NCBI GenBank assembly: GCA_905233695.1
Contig: CAJODN010000004.1
Span: 55,582 to 119,581, forward strand
DNA: 64,000 nucleotides
Reading direction: 5' to 3'
Source: an uncultured Lachnospiraceae bacterium
GTDB taxonomy: Bacteria; Bacillota; Clostridia; Lachnospirales; Lachnospiraceae
Shown: positions 8,453 through 16,763 of the stretch, piece by piece
Layout: each line of letters begins with the position of its first letter
Position numbering within the stretch: the stretch's first letter is position 1
Made by a program: the position numbers and the translations under genes
The notes under the pieces: model-generated
Seen by the model: the letters and a program-made list of their open reading frames with translations, nothing else
Database searches by the model: none
Told to the model about the DNA's origin: nothing

Positions 8453-9745
8453 ATGGAAAAGATTCTTATTAACGACATACAACATAACCTAAAAGGAGAA
8501 CTCACAGTCCCCGGCGACAAATCAATCTCTCACAGAGCAATAATGCTGGGATCTATCTCCCACGGAATTACTGAGATTGATAACTTCCTTATGGGTGAAG
8601 ACTGCATTGCTACTATTAACGCCTTCCGCAAAATGGGCGTCGAGATAAAGGAACAAGGTTCTAAAGTTATAGTAGGTGGAGTCGGACTTCACGGTCTTAA
8701 GGAACCAAGCGGTATAATTGACGCAAAAAACAGCGGTACAACAACAAGACTTATATCTGGAATCCTTGCGGGACAACCCTTCGAATCTACCATTACAGGA
8801 GACGATTCACTTAAGAAGCGACCTATGAAAAGAGTCATTGACCCACTATCTAAAATGGGTGCCAAATTCTTATCAATCGACGAGGATTATCACATTCCAT
8901 TTACAATATCGGGCGGTAATCTCAAAGGATTCTCTTATGAGACAAGTGTCCCTTCGGCGCAGGTTAAGTCTGCAATACTACTTGCAGGCTTATATGCTGA
9001 CTGTCCTACGACTGTTATAGAACCCAGCCCTTCAAGAGACCACAGTGAGCTTATGCTTGAATATTTCGGAGCTCTAATCAAGCGTCACAGTCCTACAGAA
9101 GTATCAATAAAGCCTAATCCAAGACTTATGGGACAACATATTATTGTAAGCGGTGATATATCAAGCGCAGCTTACTTTATGGTGGCCGGACTGATTACAG
9201 AAGGCTCTGATATCCTTATTAAAGATGTCAATATCAATCCCACACGAAGCGGAATAATCAGAGTAATTGAGGCTATGGATGGTAATATCTCACTTTCTGA
9301 CATCAGGAAAGTGTCTAATGAAGATGTGGCCGATATTCATGTGGCCTACTCTCCCAACATGCACGGTACAACTATATCAGGTGATATCATCCCAACACTA
9401 ATTGATGAGATTCCGATTATAGCTGTTCTATCGGCGTTTGCTAATGGTAAGACTATTGTTAAAGATGCTGCTGAGCTTAAGGTCAAGGAATCCAACAGAA
9501 TCGATACCATTGTTAATGGTCTTACGAATATGGGAGCCAATATTAAAGCAACAAATGACGGCTTCGTAATTAACGGAGGCGATCTGCTTTTCGGTGCTAA
9601 GATAGAGACAAAAAAAGACCACCGTATTGCGATGGCCTTTGCTGTAGCTAATCTTATATGTAAAGGTTCCGTCATTCTTGATGACGAGGAATGTGTTAAC
9701 ATCTCGTTCCCGGGATTTTTCAAGACATTAGAGTCTCTAATTTGA
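8453..9745 (+). CDS. aroA: 3-phosphoshikimate 1-carboxyvinyltransferase (EPSP synthase)
   Basis: A 430-residue enzyme that joins shikimate-3-phosphate and phosphoenolpyruvate in the chorismate pathway. Landmark segments in order are GDKSISHRAIMLGS (about residues 20-33), NSGTTTRL, PSAQVKSAILLAGLYA, PSRDHSE, DEIPIIAVLSAFA, KESNRI and KKDHRIAMAFAVA. All binding residues of the family appear present. The ribosome site before ATG 8453 is weak, which fits translational coupling to tyrA 8 bp upstream. It converges with the radical SAM gene at 9776 across a 30-bp gap holding only a weak TTCTTA/TAAGAA hairpin. Confidence 0.97.
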   Translation: MEKILINDIQHNLKGELTVPGDKSISHRAIMLGSISHGITEIDNFLMGEDCIATINAFRKMGVEIKEQGSKVIVGGVGLHGLKEPSGIIDAKNSGTTTRLISGILAGQPFESTITGDDSLKKRPMKRVIDPLSKMGAKFLSIDEDYHIPFTISGGNLKGFSYETSVPSAQVKSAILLAGLYADCPTTVIEPSPSRDHSELMLEYFGALIKRHSPTEVSIKPNPRLMGQHIIVSGDISSAAYFMVAGLITEGSDILIKDVNINPTRSGIIRVIEAMDGNISLSDIRKVSNEDVADIHVAYSPNMHGTTISGDIIPTLIDEIPIIAVLSAFANGKTIVKDAAELKVKESNRIDTIVNGLTNMGANIKATNDGFVINGGDLLFGAKIETKKDHRIAMAFAVANLICKGSVILDDEECVNISFPGFFKTLESLI

Positions 9746-9775
9746 TTTTCTTATTGTAAATGTTTGTAAGAATCT

Positions 9776-10621
9776 CTACACATTTCCCAGATAAACCATA
9801 GATAAACTCTTCGATGCTATATCGCGAAGGCGATGAAGCGTCTCGATCGGTGTCGCTTCCCTATCAGTCATATTGAACTTTGGGAAGAACCTTGTAATAT
9901 GGAGCGGAATCTTCTTACCCGCCTTAATCTCAAGAAAATGAATCCACTTGGCAAGCTCTGCCATCTCCTCATCCGAATCGTTAAGACCGGGTATAATAAG
10001 GTTAGTTAGCTCAACGTGACAGGCCTTAACACTCCTATCTATGAACTCCTTCGTCATGCTTATATCACCATTAATAAGATTCCTATAAAAAGATGGATTA
10101 AATGACTTAATATCAATATTCATGGCGTCGATATAAGGCGAAACCTCTTCAAACACATAATCACTTGCCGTACCGTTAGTGACAAGTACGGTAACGAGGT
10201 CGTTCTTCTTACAGAGCTTAGCCGTATCTCTTACGAATTCGTATCCGATAAGTGGCTCATTATACGTAAATGCAACACCCACGTTACCCTGTGACTTAAG
10301 CGAAACAGCCTTGGATACGATATCCTCAGGATTAATAATCTGAGTCCTTCCGGCGAATGATTTAATCTCGTTACCCCAGGAAATGTCGCTGTTCTGACAA
10401 AACGGGCAACGAAGATTACAGCCATATGACCCCACTGAAAAAATCATACTTCCGGGCATAAAGTTCTTAAGAGGCTTTTTCTCTATAGGATCGAGACCCG
10501 CAGCGGTAATTTTGCCATAGTTAGACGGTACAATCTTACCGTTCTGACAGGTTCTTACACCGCAGAAGCCGGATTTTCCTTCGCTTAAATTACAATGTCT
10601 GTAGCAAACTTCACATTTCAT
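9776..10621 (-). CDS. amrS: AmmeMemoRadiSam-type radical SAM protein (AmrS-like)
   Basis: A 281-residue radical SAM enzyme related to pyruvate formate-lyase activators. It starts MKCEVCYRHCNLSEGKSGFC, the extra N-terminal cysteine cluster of the AmrS group. The radical SAM motif is CNLRCPFC (C-x3-C-x2-C) in GSYGCNLRCPFCQNSD, followed by GVAFTYNEPLIGYEFV and the C-terminal segment PLHITRFFPKFNM. The partner genes that name the system (Memo and AMMECR1 proteins) are not in the window. The reaction is unknown for the family. Its start lies five bases after the stop of the ACT protein, so they are probably co-transcribed. Confidence 0.8.
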   Translation of the reverse strand: MKCEVCYRHCNLSEGKSGFCGVRTCQNGKIVPSNYGKITAAGLDPIEKKPLKNFMPGSMIFSVGSYGCNLRCPFCQNSDISWGNEIKSFAGRTQIINPEDIVSKAVSLKSQGNVGVAFTYNEPLIGYEFVRDTAKLCKKNDLVTVLVTNGTASDYVFEEVSPYIDAMNIDIKSFNPSFYRNLINGDISMTKEFIDRSVKACHVELTNLIIPGLNDSDEEMAELAKWIHFLEIKAGKKIPLHITRFFPKFNMTDREATPIETLHRLRDIASKSLSMVYLGNV

Positions 10622-10626
10622 AACTA

Positions 10627-11061
10627 TTATCTTATCCCCAGAGTTTCTTTATCAGCCGTAGCAATATTATTCTTCTCTACCGACTTAGACAGCACCATAA
10701 CATCTTTGGCGCTTATTACCATATATGCCTTACCGTCCTTAAATGCGAATACTGAATACATATACTGTATATCAACATTATCGGCAGCAAGCTTCTCAAG
10801 AAGCTTCTCAAGTCCGCCCGGCTTATCCGGAACTTCAATGGCACATACTTGTATCTCGGATACAAGATATTCATTGGACTTAAGAACTCGCATTGTCTTC
10901 TCTATGTCATCGGGAATGATACGAAGAATGCCGTAGTCTTCGTTCTCTGCTACGTTTAATGCGCGTAAGTTGATACCTTCTTCTGACAGAATACCAAGAA
11001 TCTCTCTAAGCATTCCCGGTCTGTTCTCTATAAATGCGCTGACTTGACTTATAGTATTCAT
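10627..11061 (-). CDS. Tandem ACT-domain protein
   Basis: A 144-residue protein made of two ACT domains. The first covers roughly residues 4-66 (ISQVSAFIENRPGMLREIL) and the second 72-140 (VCAIEVPDKPGGLEKLLEKL). The start at 11061 is chosen because AGGAGG lies six bases upstream; an in-frame start 78 bp earlier has no such site. Stand-alone double-ACT proteins often sit beside phenylacetate-CoA ligase and iorAB genes, as here, and are inferred to sense amino acids for that cluster. No DNA-binding domain is visible, so any effect would be through protein contact. Confidence 0.88.
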   Translation of the reverse strand: MNTISQVSAFIENRPGMLREILGILSEEGINLRALNVAENEDYGILRIIPDDIEKTMRVLKSNEYLVSEIQVCAIEVPDKPGGLEKLLEKLAADNVDIQYMYSVFAFKDGKAYMVISAKDVMVLSKSVEKNNIATADKETLGIR

Positions 11062-11109
11062 AGTGGCCTCCTTAATGATTCCTCGGACTTTTCTTATCTT
11101 ACCAAAGCC

Positions 11110-11168
11110 CTCGAACCAAGTACCTGCACGCTCATACAAAAATCGCTTAGCATATCTTGGCTTCTCGG
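11110..11168 (+). repeat. Intergenic foldback element R7 (mosaic copy)
   Basis: The 5' half CCAAG-t-ACCTGCACGCTCATAC matches R3 and R4. The interior AAAAATCGCTTAG matches R5 and R6. The 3' end CTTGGCTTCTCGG closes the CCAAG stem. The inner ACCTGC helix has lost its partner, so this copy looks recombined or decayed. It lies 40 bp after the paaK stop. Confidence 0.65.
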
Positions 11169-11208
11169 TCTTTCTCCTTAATATTAAGAGTCCTCGGAAT
11201 AATCTAAT

Positions 11209-12507
11209 CTATATCTTTCTATTATCTATAACTCTAACTGCCTTGCCTTCACTACGCTGGATGGAACGAGGTGCGACGAGGCGAACCTTGACCTTGATAC
11301 CGAGCATTGTCTTAATTGCATCAGAGAGGTCTCGCTCCATACTGTTAAGCTTCGTAAGCTCGCCGGTAAATTGATCGGCGGGCATCTCAACCTTAACTTC
11401 ACAGGTATCGCTGTTATTAACTCTGTCAACAAGAATCTGGTAGTTCGGTTGATAACCCTGCTCAATAAGCACGCTCTCAATCTGTGACGGGAATACATTG
11501 ACACCCTTAATAATAAGCATATCATCGCTTCTTCCCATAGGTTTACTCATTCTTATATGTGTACGACCGCAAGAGCATTTCTCCTCATTAAGAATACATA
11601 TATCTTTCGTTCTGTAACGAAGAAGAGGAAATGCTTCTTTCGTAATTGAAGTAAATACAAGTTCACCTTTACTTCCCATAGGAAGCGGTTCTAATGTCTC
11701 GGGATCAATTATTTCAGCAATGAAATGATCTTCATTGATATGCATACCTTGTTGAGCGCTACACTCAAATGCAACACCGGGACCTGACAACTCTGTAAGA
11801 CCGTATATATCATAAGCTTTGATACCGAGCATGTCTTCAATAGAAGCTCTCATGCTTTCAGACCATGCTTCTGCGCCGAAGATTCCGGCTTTAAGCTTAA
11901 TCTTATTTCTAATGCCCGCTTCCTCAATAGATTCTGCAAGATAAGCAGCATAGCTTGGAGTACAACATAGAATTGTAGAACCAAGGTCTGTCATAAATTG
12001 AAGCTGTCTCTGAGTATTCCCTGATGACATAGGGATTGTAAGACATCCAAGCTTATGGCTACCGCCGTTAAGTCCGGCACCGCCTGTAAAGAGTCCGTAA
12101 CCGTAACCGACCTGAACTACATCCTCATCACTTCCGCCTGCGGCAACAAGAGCTCGGGCACAGCAGTCGTCCCAGAGATCGATATCATTCTGTGTGTATC
12201 CTGCAACTACTCTTCTTCCTGTTGTTCCCGAAGTCGAATGAATTCTTACACAGTCCTTAAGCGGTCTTGCGAACAGACCGTAAGGATATGTCTCTCTTAA
12301 ATCGTCCTTCGTAACGAACGGAAGTTTATAGAGATCGTCTCTACTCTTAATATCATCGGGAGTTACGCCCTTCTCTTTCATCTTGTTACGATAGTAAGGC
12401 ACGTTATCCCATACGTTCTTAACCTGCTTTAGTAATCTTTCGTTCTGTAAGTCGAGAAGTTTGTCTCGATCCATACATTCCATTTCTTTTTGATAGTATC
12501 TTTCCAT
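11209..12507 (-). CDS. paaK: Phenylacetate-CoA ligase family protein
   Basis: A 432-residue AMP-forming CoA ligase, the usual length for PaaK. The AMP/phosphate loop is HSTSGTTGRRVVAGYT near residue 95, followed by YDIYGLTELSGPGVAFEC and the C-terminal hinge region KGVNVFPSQIESVL. It would activate phenylacetate or another arylacetate with ATP and CoA. In fermenting clostridia such ligases beside iorAB serve aromatic amino acid turnover: arylpyruvate to arylacetyl-CoA, then ATP recovery by reverse ligase action, or the reverse route for amino acid synthesis. The direction is not shown by sequence. Element R2 separates it from iorB. Confidence 0.92.
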   Translation of the reverse strand: MERYYQKEMECMDRDKLLDLQNERLLKQVKNVWDNVPYYRNKMKEKGVTPDDIKSRDDLYKLPFVTKDDLRETYPYGLFARPLKDCVRIHSTSGTTGRRVVAGYTQNDIDLWDDCCARALVAAGGSDEDVVQVGYGYGLFTGGAGLNGGSHKLGCLTIPMSSGNTQRQLQFMTDLGSTILCCTPSYAAYLAESIEEAGIRNKIKLKAGIFGAEAWSESMRASIEDMLGIKAYDIYGLTELSGPGVAFECSAQQGMHINEDHFIAEIIDPETLEPLPMGSKGELVFTSITKEAFPLLRYRTKDICILNEEKCSCGRTHIRMSKPMGRSDDMLIIKGVNVFPSQIESVLIEQGYQPNYQILVDRVNNSDTCEVKVEMPADQFTGELTKLNSMERDLSDAIKTMLGIKVKVRLVAPRSIQRSEGKAVRVIDNRKI

Positions 12508-12535
12508 TAGTAACCTTCTTTCTTATCTTGTGTCC

Positions 12536-12622
12536 TCGGTCCAAGACCTCCGAGCGACTAGATGTCTTATGTCCATCCCCGCAAGGGGTGGACCGGTAAT
12601 TTCGGAGGTCTTGGCACCTCGT
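12536..12622 (+). repeat. Intergenic foldback element R2 (junction subtype)
   Basis: Nearly identical to R1: 70 bp match exactly, from ACCTCCGA through the GAC/GTC and CCCC-GCAA-GGGG hairpins to the closing GGAGGTCTTGGC. R2 lacks the bulged C between CCAAG and ACCTCC. It lies 23 bp after the iorB stop, with no T-tract. Confidence 0.85.
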
Positions 12623-12645
12623 CCACCAACTTAGAATAACTTGTA

Positions 12646-13215
12646 CTACGCATTCCTGCCTAACTCAAACGCCTTCAAGTTCATATCAACAAAACGTTCC
12701 TTTACACAGGACTTGATTGCCTCCTGCCACTCTTCCTCTGTAAAGTCATAGTGGTTAGAGAGATGACCGAGGAGTACGATGTTAACGCACTTACTCGAAC
12801 CTGCTTCTTCTGCAAGTGACAGCGCGTCGAATTCATCAAGATTAACACCCATAGCTTTGAGTTTGCCTTCAATATCTTCGGGATATTCTGCGGCACCCGT
12901 TATTACGGGCATAGGGTTAATCTGTTGCGTATTGGTGACAAGTACGCCGTCTTTTTTGAGGAACTCAACCCATCTTGCCGCTTCTAATATCTCAAAAGAT
13001 ATGATGACATCGGCTTCACCTTTATCTACTATGGGTGAATATACTTTATCACCATATCTCACATATGTAACAACACTTCCGCCTCTCTGAGACATTCCGT
13101 GTACTTCGGATACTTTAACATCATATCCTTTTTCCGTAAAAAGTCTTCCGAGAATTTTGCTTGCAAGAAGTGTTCCTTGTCCGCCGACACCTACAATCAT
13201 TATATTCTTAGTCAT
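12646..13215 (-). CDS. iorB: Indolepyruvate ferredoxin oxidoreductase, beta subunit
   Basis: A 189-residue gamma-type 2-oxoacid oxidoreductase subunit starting MTKNIMIVGVGGQGTLLASK, the family signature, with SEVHGMSQRGGSVVTYVRYG. With IorA it oxidises aryl-2-oxoacids (indolepyruvate, phenylpyruvate, hydroxyphenylpyruvate) to acyl-CoA, reducing ferredoxin. Its ATG overlaps the iorA stop as TAATG, a sign of translational coupling and equal subunit supply. It is followed by R2 and then paaK, which uses or makes the same acyl-CoA products. Confidence 0.95.
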   Translation of the reverse strand: MTKNIMIVGVGGQGTLLASKILGRLFTEKGYDVKVSEVHGMSQRGGSVVTYVRYGDKVYSPIVDKGEADVIISFEILEAARWVEFLKKDGVLVTNTQQINPMPVITGAAEYPEDIEGKLKAMGVNLDEFDALSLAEEAGSSKCVNIVLLGHLSNHYDFTEEEWQEAIKSCVKERFVDMNLKAFELGRNA

Positions 13216-14960
13216 TACTCTGCCTCCTTTCTCAAAGGAAGTGCATCGAATTTACACATTTGTCCGCACACACCGCAACCGAGACAAAGCGTCTCGTCAA
13301 TCTTACATTTACCATCAACCATATTAATTGCGGGGCAACCTATCTTCATACAAGCCTGACAACCGACACACTTGTCTGTGTCACACTTGATTGGTCCGGG
13401 ATGCTTAACATTCTTAAGAAGAGCACATGGTCTTCTTGAAATGATAACAGAAGGTTCAAAAGCTTCGATTTCCTCCGTAATAGCCTTCTCGCATTCTGAA
13501 AGGTCATAAGGATCAACAACAACCACTCTGTTAATACCGATACTCTTGCAGAGGTCTTCTAGGCAAACCTTACCCGCAGGCTCTCCCTTCAGGTTAATAC
13601 CTGTTGTAGGGTTCTGCTGATGACCTGTCATACCGGTTATCGAATTATCGAGAATAATAACAGTTGAATTAGACTCGTTATACGCAATATTAATAAGTCC
13701 CGTCACACCGGAATGCATAAATGTGGAGTCGCCGATAACGGCAACCGTATTCTTGGCATACTCGGGTGCACTCTTATTATATCCGTGAACACCTGACACG
13801 CTCTCTCCCATACATACAGTTGAATCAAGGGCGTTAAGAGGTGGCATTGCACCTAGTGTATAGCAACCGATATCGCCGTGCACCGTAAGCTTCTTCTTAT
13901 GAAGAACGTAGAATAGTCCCCTGTGAGGACAGCCTGCACATAGTGCGGGAGGACGAGCCGGAAGCTCTTCTTTTATATTGAACGGAACTTCTTTTTCTAT
14001 GTCAAATGCGTTTGCAACAACCGTCTGTGAGAACTCACCGAGGTTAGTGAACTTATCCTTACCGATTGCCTTAATACCGAGCGTACTAAGATGTGTCTCT
14101 ATAATTCCGTCCAGCTCCTCAACAACGACAACATTCTTAACCTTTCCTGCAAATTCTTTTATAGTATTATCAGGAAGCGGATTAATCATTCCTATCTTAA
14201 GGACGGGATATTTATCCTCGAATACTTCCTTAACATATTGATAGCTTGTGGAGCTTGTGATAAATCCATACTCGTTATCACTACCATCTTCTAACCTGTT
14301 AATTCCACTGGTTTCTGCCCATTCACGGAGGTCATCTAATCTCTTCTCAACGAGAGGATGCTTCTTAATGGCATTTGCCGGAGTCATAATGTATTTTGAA
14401 GGATTCTTAACATATTCTTTATGAGTTACTTCAGCTCTGTCTTCAAGTTCAACGATACTCTGACAATGTGCTACTCTTGTACACATTTTAAGCATAACGG
14501 CAGTATCGAACTTCTCGGAAAGCTCGTATGCAATCTTAACAAATTCTTTACTCTCAGTTGAGTCGGAAGGCTCAAGCATAGGTAATTTAGCCGCAATTGC
14601 ATAATGTCTTGAATCCTGCTCATTCTGTGACGAATGCATACCGGGGTCATCCGCAACACCGATAATCATGCCGGCATTAACACCTGTATAGCTTATTGTA
14701 AAAAGCGGATCTGCAGCAACATTAAGACCAACATGCTTCATTCCGCAAAATGACCTTCTTCCTGCGAAGCTTGCTCCGAATGCAGCTTCCATGGCAACCT
14801 TTTCATTGGGCGCCCATTCAGCATATATATCATCATATTTTGCGGCAAATTCGGTTATCTCGGTACTTGGCGTTCCGGGATAACTTGACACGAATTCGCA
14901 GCCGGCCTCGTATAACCCACGGGCTGCCGCCTCATTGCCCAGCATAAGTTTCTTAGACAT
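13215..14960 (-). CDS. iorA: Indolepyruvate ferredoxin oxidoreductase, alpha subunit
   Basis: A 581-residue subunit. The N-terminal pyrimidine-binding domain starts MSKKLMLGNEAAARGLYEAG. The thiamine diphosphate domain contains GDIGCYTLGAMPPL and GDSTFMHSGVTGLINIAYN. The C-terminus carries two ferredoxin-like 4Fe-4S motifs, CVGCQACMKIGCPAI and CLGCGVCGQMCKFDAL. The start at 14960 is preferred over a TTG 15 bp upstream because GGAGG sits just before this ATG. It is catalysed jointly with IorB. The upstream acyl-CoA synthetase gene ends 105 bp away, with element R6 between them. Confidence 0.96.
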   Translation of the reverse strand: MSKKLMLGNEAAARGLYEAGCEFVSSYPGTPSTEITEFAAKYDDIYAEWAPNEKVAMEAAFGASFAGRRSFCGMKHVGLNVAADPLFTISYTGVNAGMIIGVADDPGMHSSQNEQDSRHYAIAAKLPMLEPSDSTESKEFVKIAYELSEKFDTAVMLKMCTRVAHCQSIVELEDRAEVTHKEYVKNPSKYIMTPANAIKKHPLVEKRLDDLREWAETSGINRLEDGSDNEYGFITSSTSYQYVKEVFEDKYPVLKIGMINPLPDNTIKEFAGKVKNVVVVEELDGIIETHLSTLGIKAIGKDKFTNLGEFSQTVVANAFDIEKEVPFNIKEELPARPPALCAGCPHRGLFYVLHKKKLTVHGDIGCYTLGAMPPLNALDSTVCMGESVSGVHGYNKSAPEYAKNTVAVIGDSTFMHSGVTGLINIAYNESNSTVIILDNSITGMTGHQQNPTTGINLKGEPAGKVCLEDLCKSIGINRVVVVDPYDLSECEKAITEEIEAFEPSVIISRRPCALLKNVKHPGPIKCDTDKCVGCQACMKIGCPAINMVDGKCKIDETLCLGCGVCGQMCKFDALPLRKEAE

Positions 14961-14999
14961 AGTGTGTTCCTCCAATTAATATACTTTTAATTTCCTCCT

Positions 15000-15044
15000 A
15001 TGAGTAACCCGAGCTCTACCAGAAAATCGCTTAGGGGTTCTCAT
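15000..15044 (+). repeat. Intergenic foldback element R6 (AAAATCGCTTAG subtype)
   Basis: Stem ATGAG-t-AACCC pairs perfectly with GGGTT-CTCAT around one bulged T. The interior holds GAGCTC, CTACC and AGAAAATCGCTTAG. R5 has GAATTC where this copy has GAGCTC, so the self-complementary hexamer is kept by paired changes. It lies 20 bp after the acyl-CoA synthetase stop. Confidence 0.8.
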
Positions 15045-15064
15045 AGTCGGAAATCATTCATGTG

Positions 15065-16708
15065 CTAGCTTCTTATCTGTGCCTCAACAAGTGGCATATC
15101 ACAATATCTCTCGCGAAGCACAGGCTTCTCTATCTTACCTGTAGGATTCCTCGGAATATCCGCAAATATAACCTTCCTCGGTCTCTTATATCTGGGAAGC
15201 TCCTTACAGAATTCATTAATCTCTTCTTCTGTAGCATCCATATTAGGCTTAATCTCAATAATTGCAGCCGCTATCTCACCAAGTCTTGGATCCGGAAGAC
15301 CGATAACAGCCACATCCTTAATCTTATCATTGGTACGGAGATAATCTTCAATCTGAACGGGATAGAGATTCTCTCCACCGGATATAATTACATCCTTCTT
15401 CCTGTCGACAAGATATATAAATCCATCCTCATCCGTCTTCGCCATATCGCCGGTCCAAAGCCATTCGCCCTTAAGGATCTCATCGGTAGCCTCTTTATTC
15501 TTGTAATAACCGAGCATTACACCCGGTCCTTTGACAGCAAGCTCTCCTACTTCACCTTCATTGACTTCTGTTCCGTCTTCTCTTACAATCTTAGCTTCCC
15601 AATGATAACCGGGTTTTCCGATTGCACCGACCTTATTAATATTATCAACACCAAGATGAACACAGCCGGGGCCGAGAGACTCTGAGAGTCCGTAGTTGGT
15701 GTCGTATTTATGATTGGGGAAATATGTCTTCCACCTTTTAATAAGACTTGGGGGAACCGGTTGTGCTCCGATATGCATAAGTCTCCATTGATCTGTAAGA
15801 TAATCCGATAGCTTAATCCGACCATCATCAATGGCATCAAGTATATCCTGTGCCCAAGGAACTAAGAGCCACACAATAGTACATTTCTCTTCAGTAACGG
15901 TTCTAAGTATCCATTCAGGCTTAACACCCTTAAGAATAACAGCCTTAGAACATGTTATTAATGAGCCGAACCAATGCATCTTGGCACCTGTATGATAGAG
16001 AGGCGGAATGCATAGGAATACATCGTCCTTCGTCTGCTCATGATGATTGGCTTCAGTCTCACAAGAAGCAACAAGGGCACTATGCTTATGAAGAATAGCC
16101 TTCGGGAATCCCGTGGTACCCGAAGAAAAGTAAATCGCAGCAACATCATCTTCGTGAAGTTCAATCGGCAAGGGACTTGTAGAACAAAATGTAGATAATT
16201 TCGTTAAATCCTCGGCATAATCGGGACATCTTTCTTCAAATCCAACATACAGAAGAAGGTCAGTTCCATCTAACTTATCATAGATAGAATCCATTCTTTC
16301 GTTAAATTCCGGTCCGAATATAAGAATCTCAATATCCGCAAGATCACAGCAATACTGAATCTCATCGCTGGCATATCTGTAATTAAGAGGAACAACAACA
16401 CACCCGGCTTTAAGAATACCGAAATATGTAGGAAGCCACTCAATACAGTTCATCATTAAGATACCAACCTTCGTACCTCTCTTAACATTTCTGCTAAGAA
16501 GAAAGTTACCTACTCTATTGGCCATACGGTCAAAACGACGCCATGTTACAGAACGCCTGTAGGGCATATCGGGAAGCGCCAATTCGATAAGACTTTGTTC
16601 ACGCCATGTCATGGCATTGTCCCTTTCTTCCGTAGGGTTAATCTCAACAAGAGCCTCTTCGCCCGGACAGTAACGTGCATTTCTTTCTAAGAATTCAGTT
16701 ATTATCAT
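15065..16708 (-). CDS. AMP-forming acyl-CoA synthetase
   Basis: A 547-residue ANL-superfamily ligase. The ATP loop is YFSSGTTGFPKAILHKH, followed by YDTNYGLSESLGPG, WTGDMAKTDEDGFIYLVDRK and KDVIISGGENLYPVQIE, with the catalytic lysine region PRNPTGKIEKPVLR near the C-terminus. It joins a carboxylic acid to CoA through an acyl-AMP. The chain specificity is not readable. Its place between thrS and iorA suggests an aromatic or branched acid from the Ior/PaaK pathway, but this is inference. The start at 16708 is set by GAGG nine bases upstream; a GTG 15 bp earlier overlaps that site. Confidence 0.88.
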   Translation of the reverse strand: MIITEFLERNARYCPGEEALVEINPTEERDNAMTWREQSLIELALPDMPYRRSVTWRRFDRMANRVGNFLLSRNVKRGTKVGILMMNCIEWLPTYFGILKAGCVVVPLNYRYASDEIQYCCDLADIEILIFGPEFNERMDSIYDKLDGTDLLLYVGFEERCPDYAEDLTKLSTFCSTSPLPIELHEDDVAAIYFSSGTTGFPKAILHKHSALVASCETEANHHEQTKDDVFLCIPPLYHTGAKMHWFGSLITCSKAVILKGVKPEWILRTVTEEKCTIVWLLVPWAQDILDAIDDGRIKLSDYLTDQWRLMHIGAQPVPPSLIKRWKTYFPNHKYDTNYGLSESLGPGCVHLGVDNINKVGAIGKPGYHWEAKIVREDGTEVNEGEVGELAVKGPGVMLGYYKNKEATDEILKGEWLWTGDMAKTDEDGFIYLVDRKKDVIISGGENLYPVQIEDYLRTNDKIKDVAVIGLPDPRLGEIAAAIIEIKPNMDATEEEINEFCKELPRYKRPRKVIFADIPRNPTGKIEKPVLRERYCDMPLVEAQIRS

Positions 16709-16763
16709 GATATTATACCTCACATTCGTAATGCCATCTTACTAGATTAGTCTTCATTCGGCA

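Noticed and set aside
15062..15685. A 207-residue plus-strand open frame
   Set aside because: It is antisense to the acyl-CoA synthetase, whose motifs are clear.
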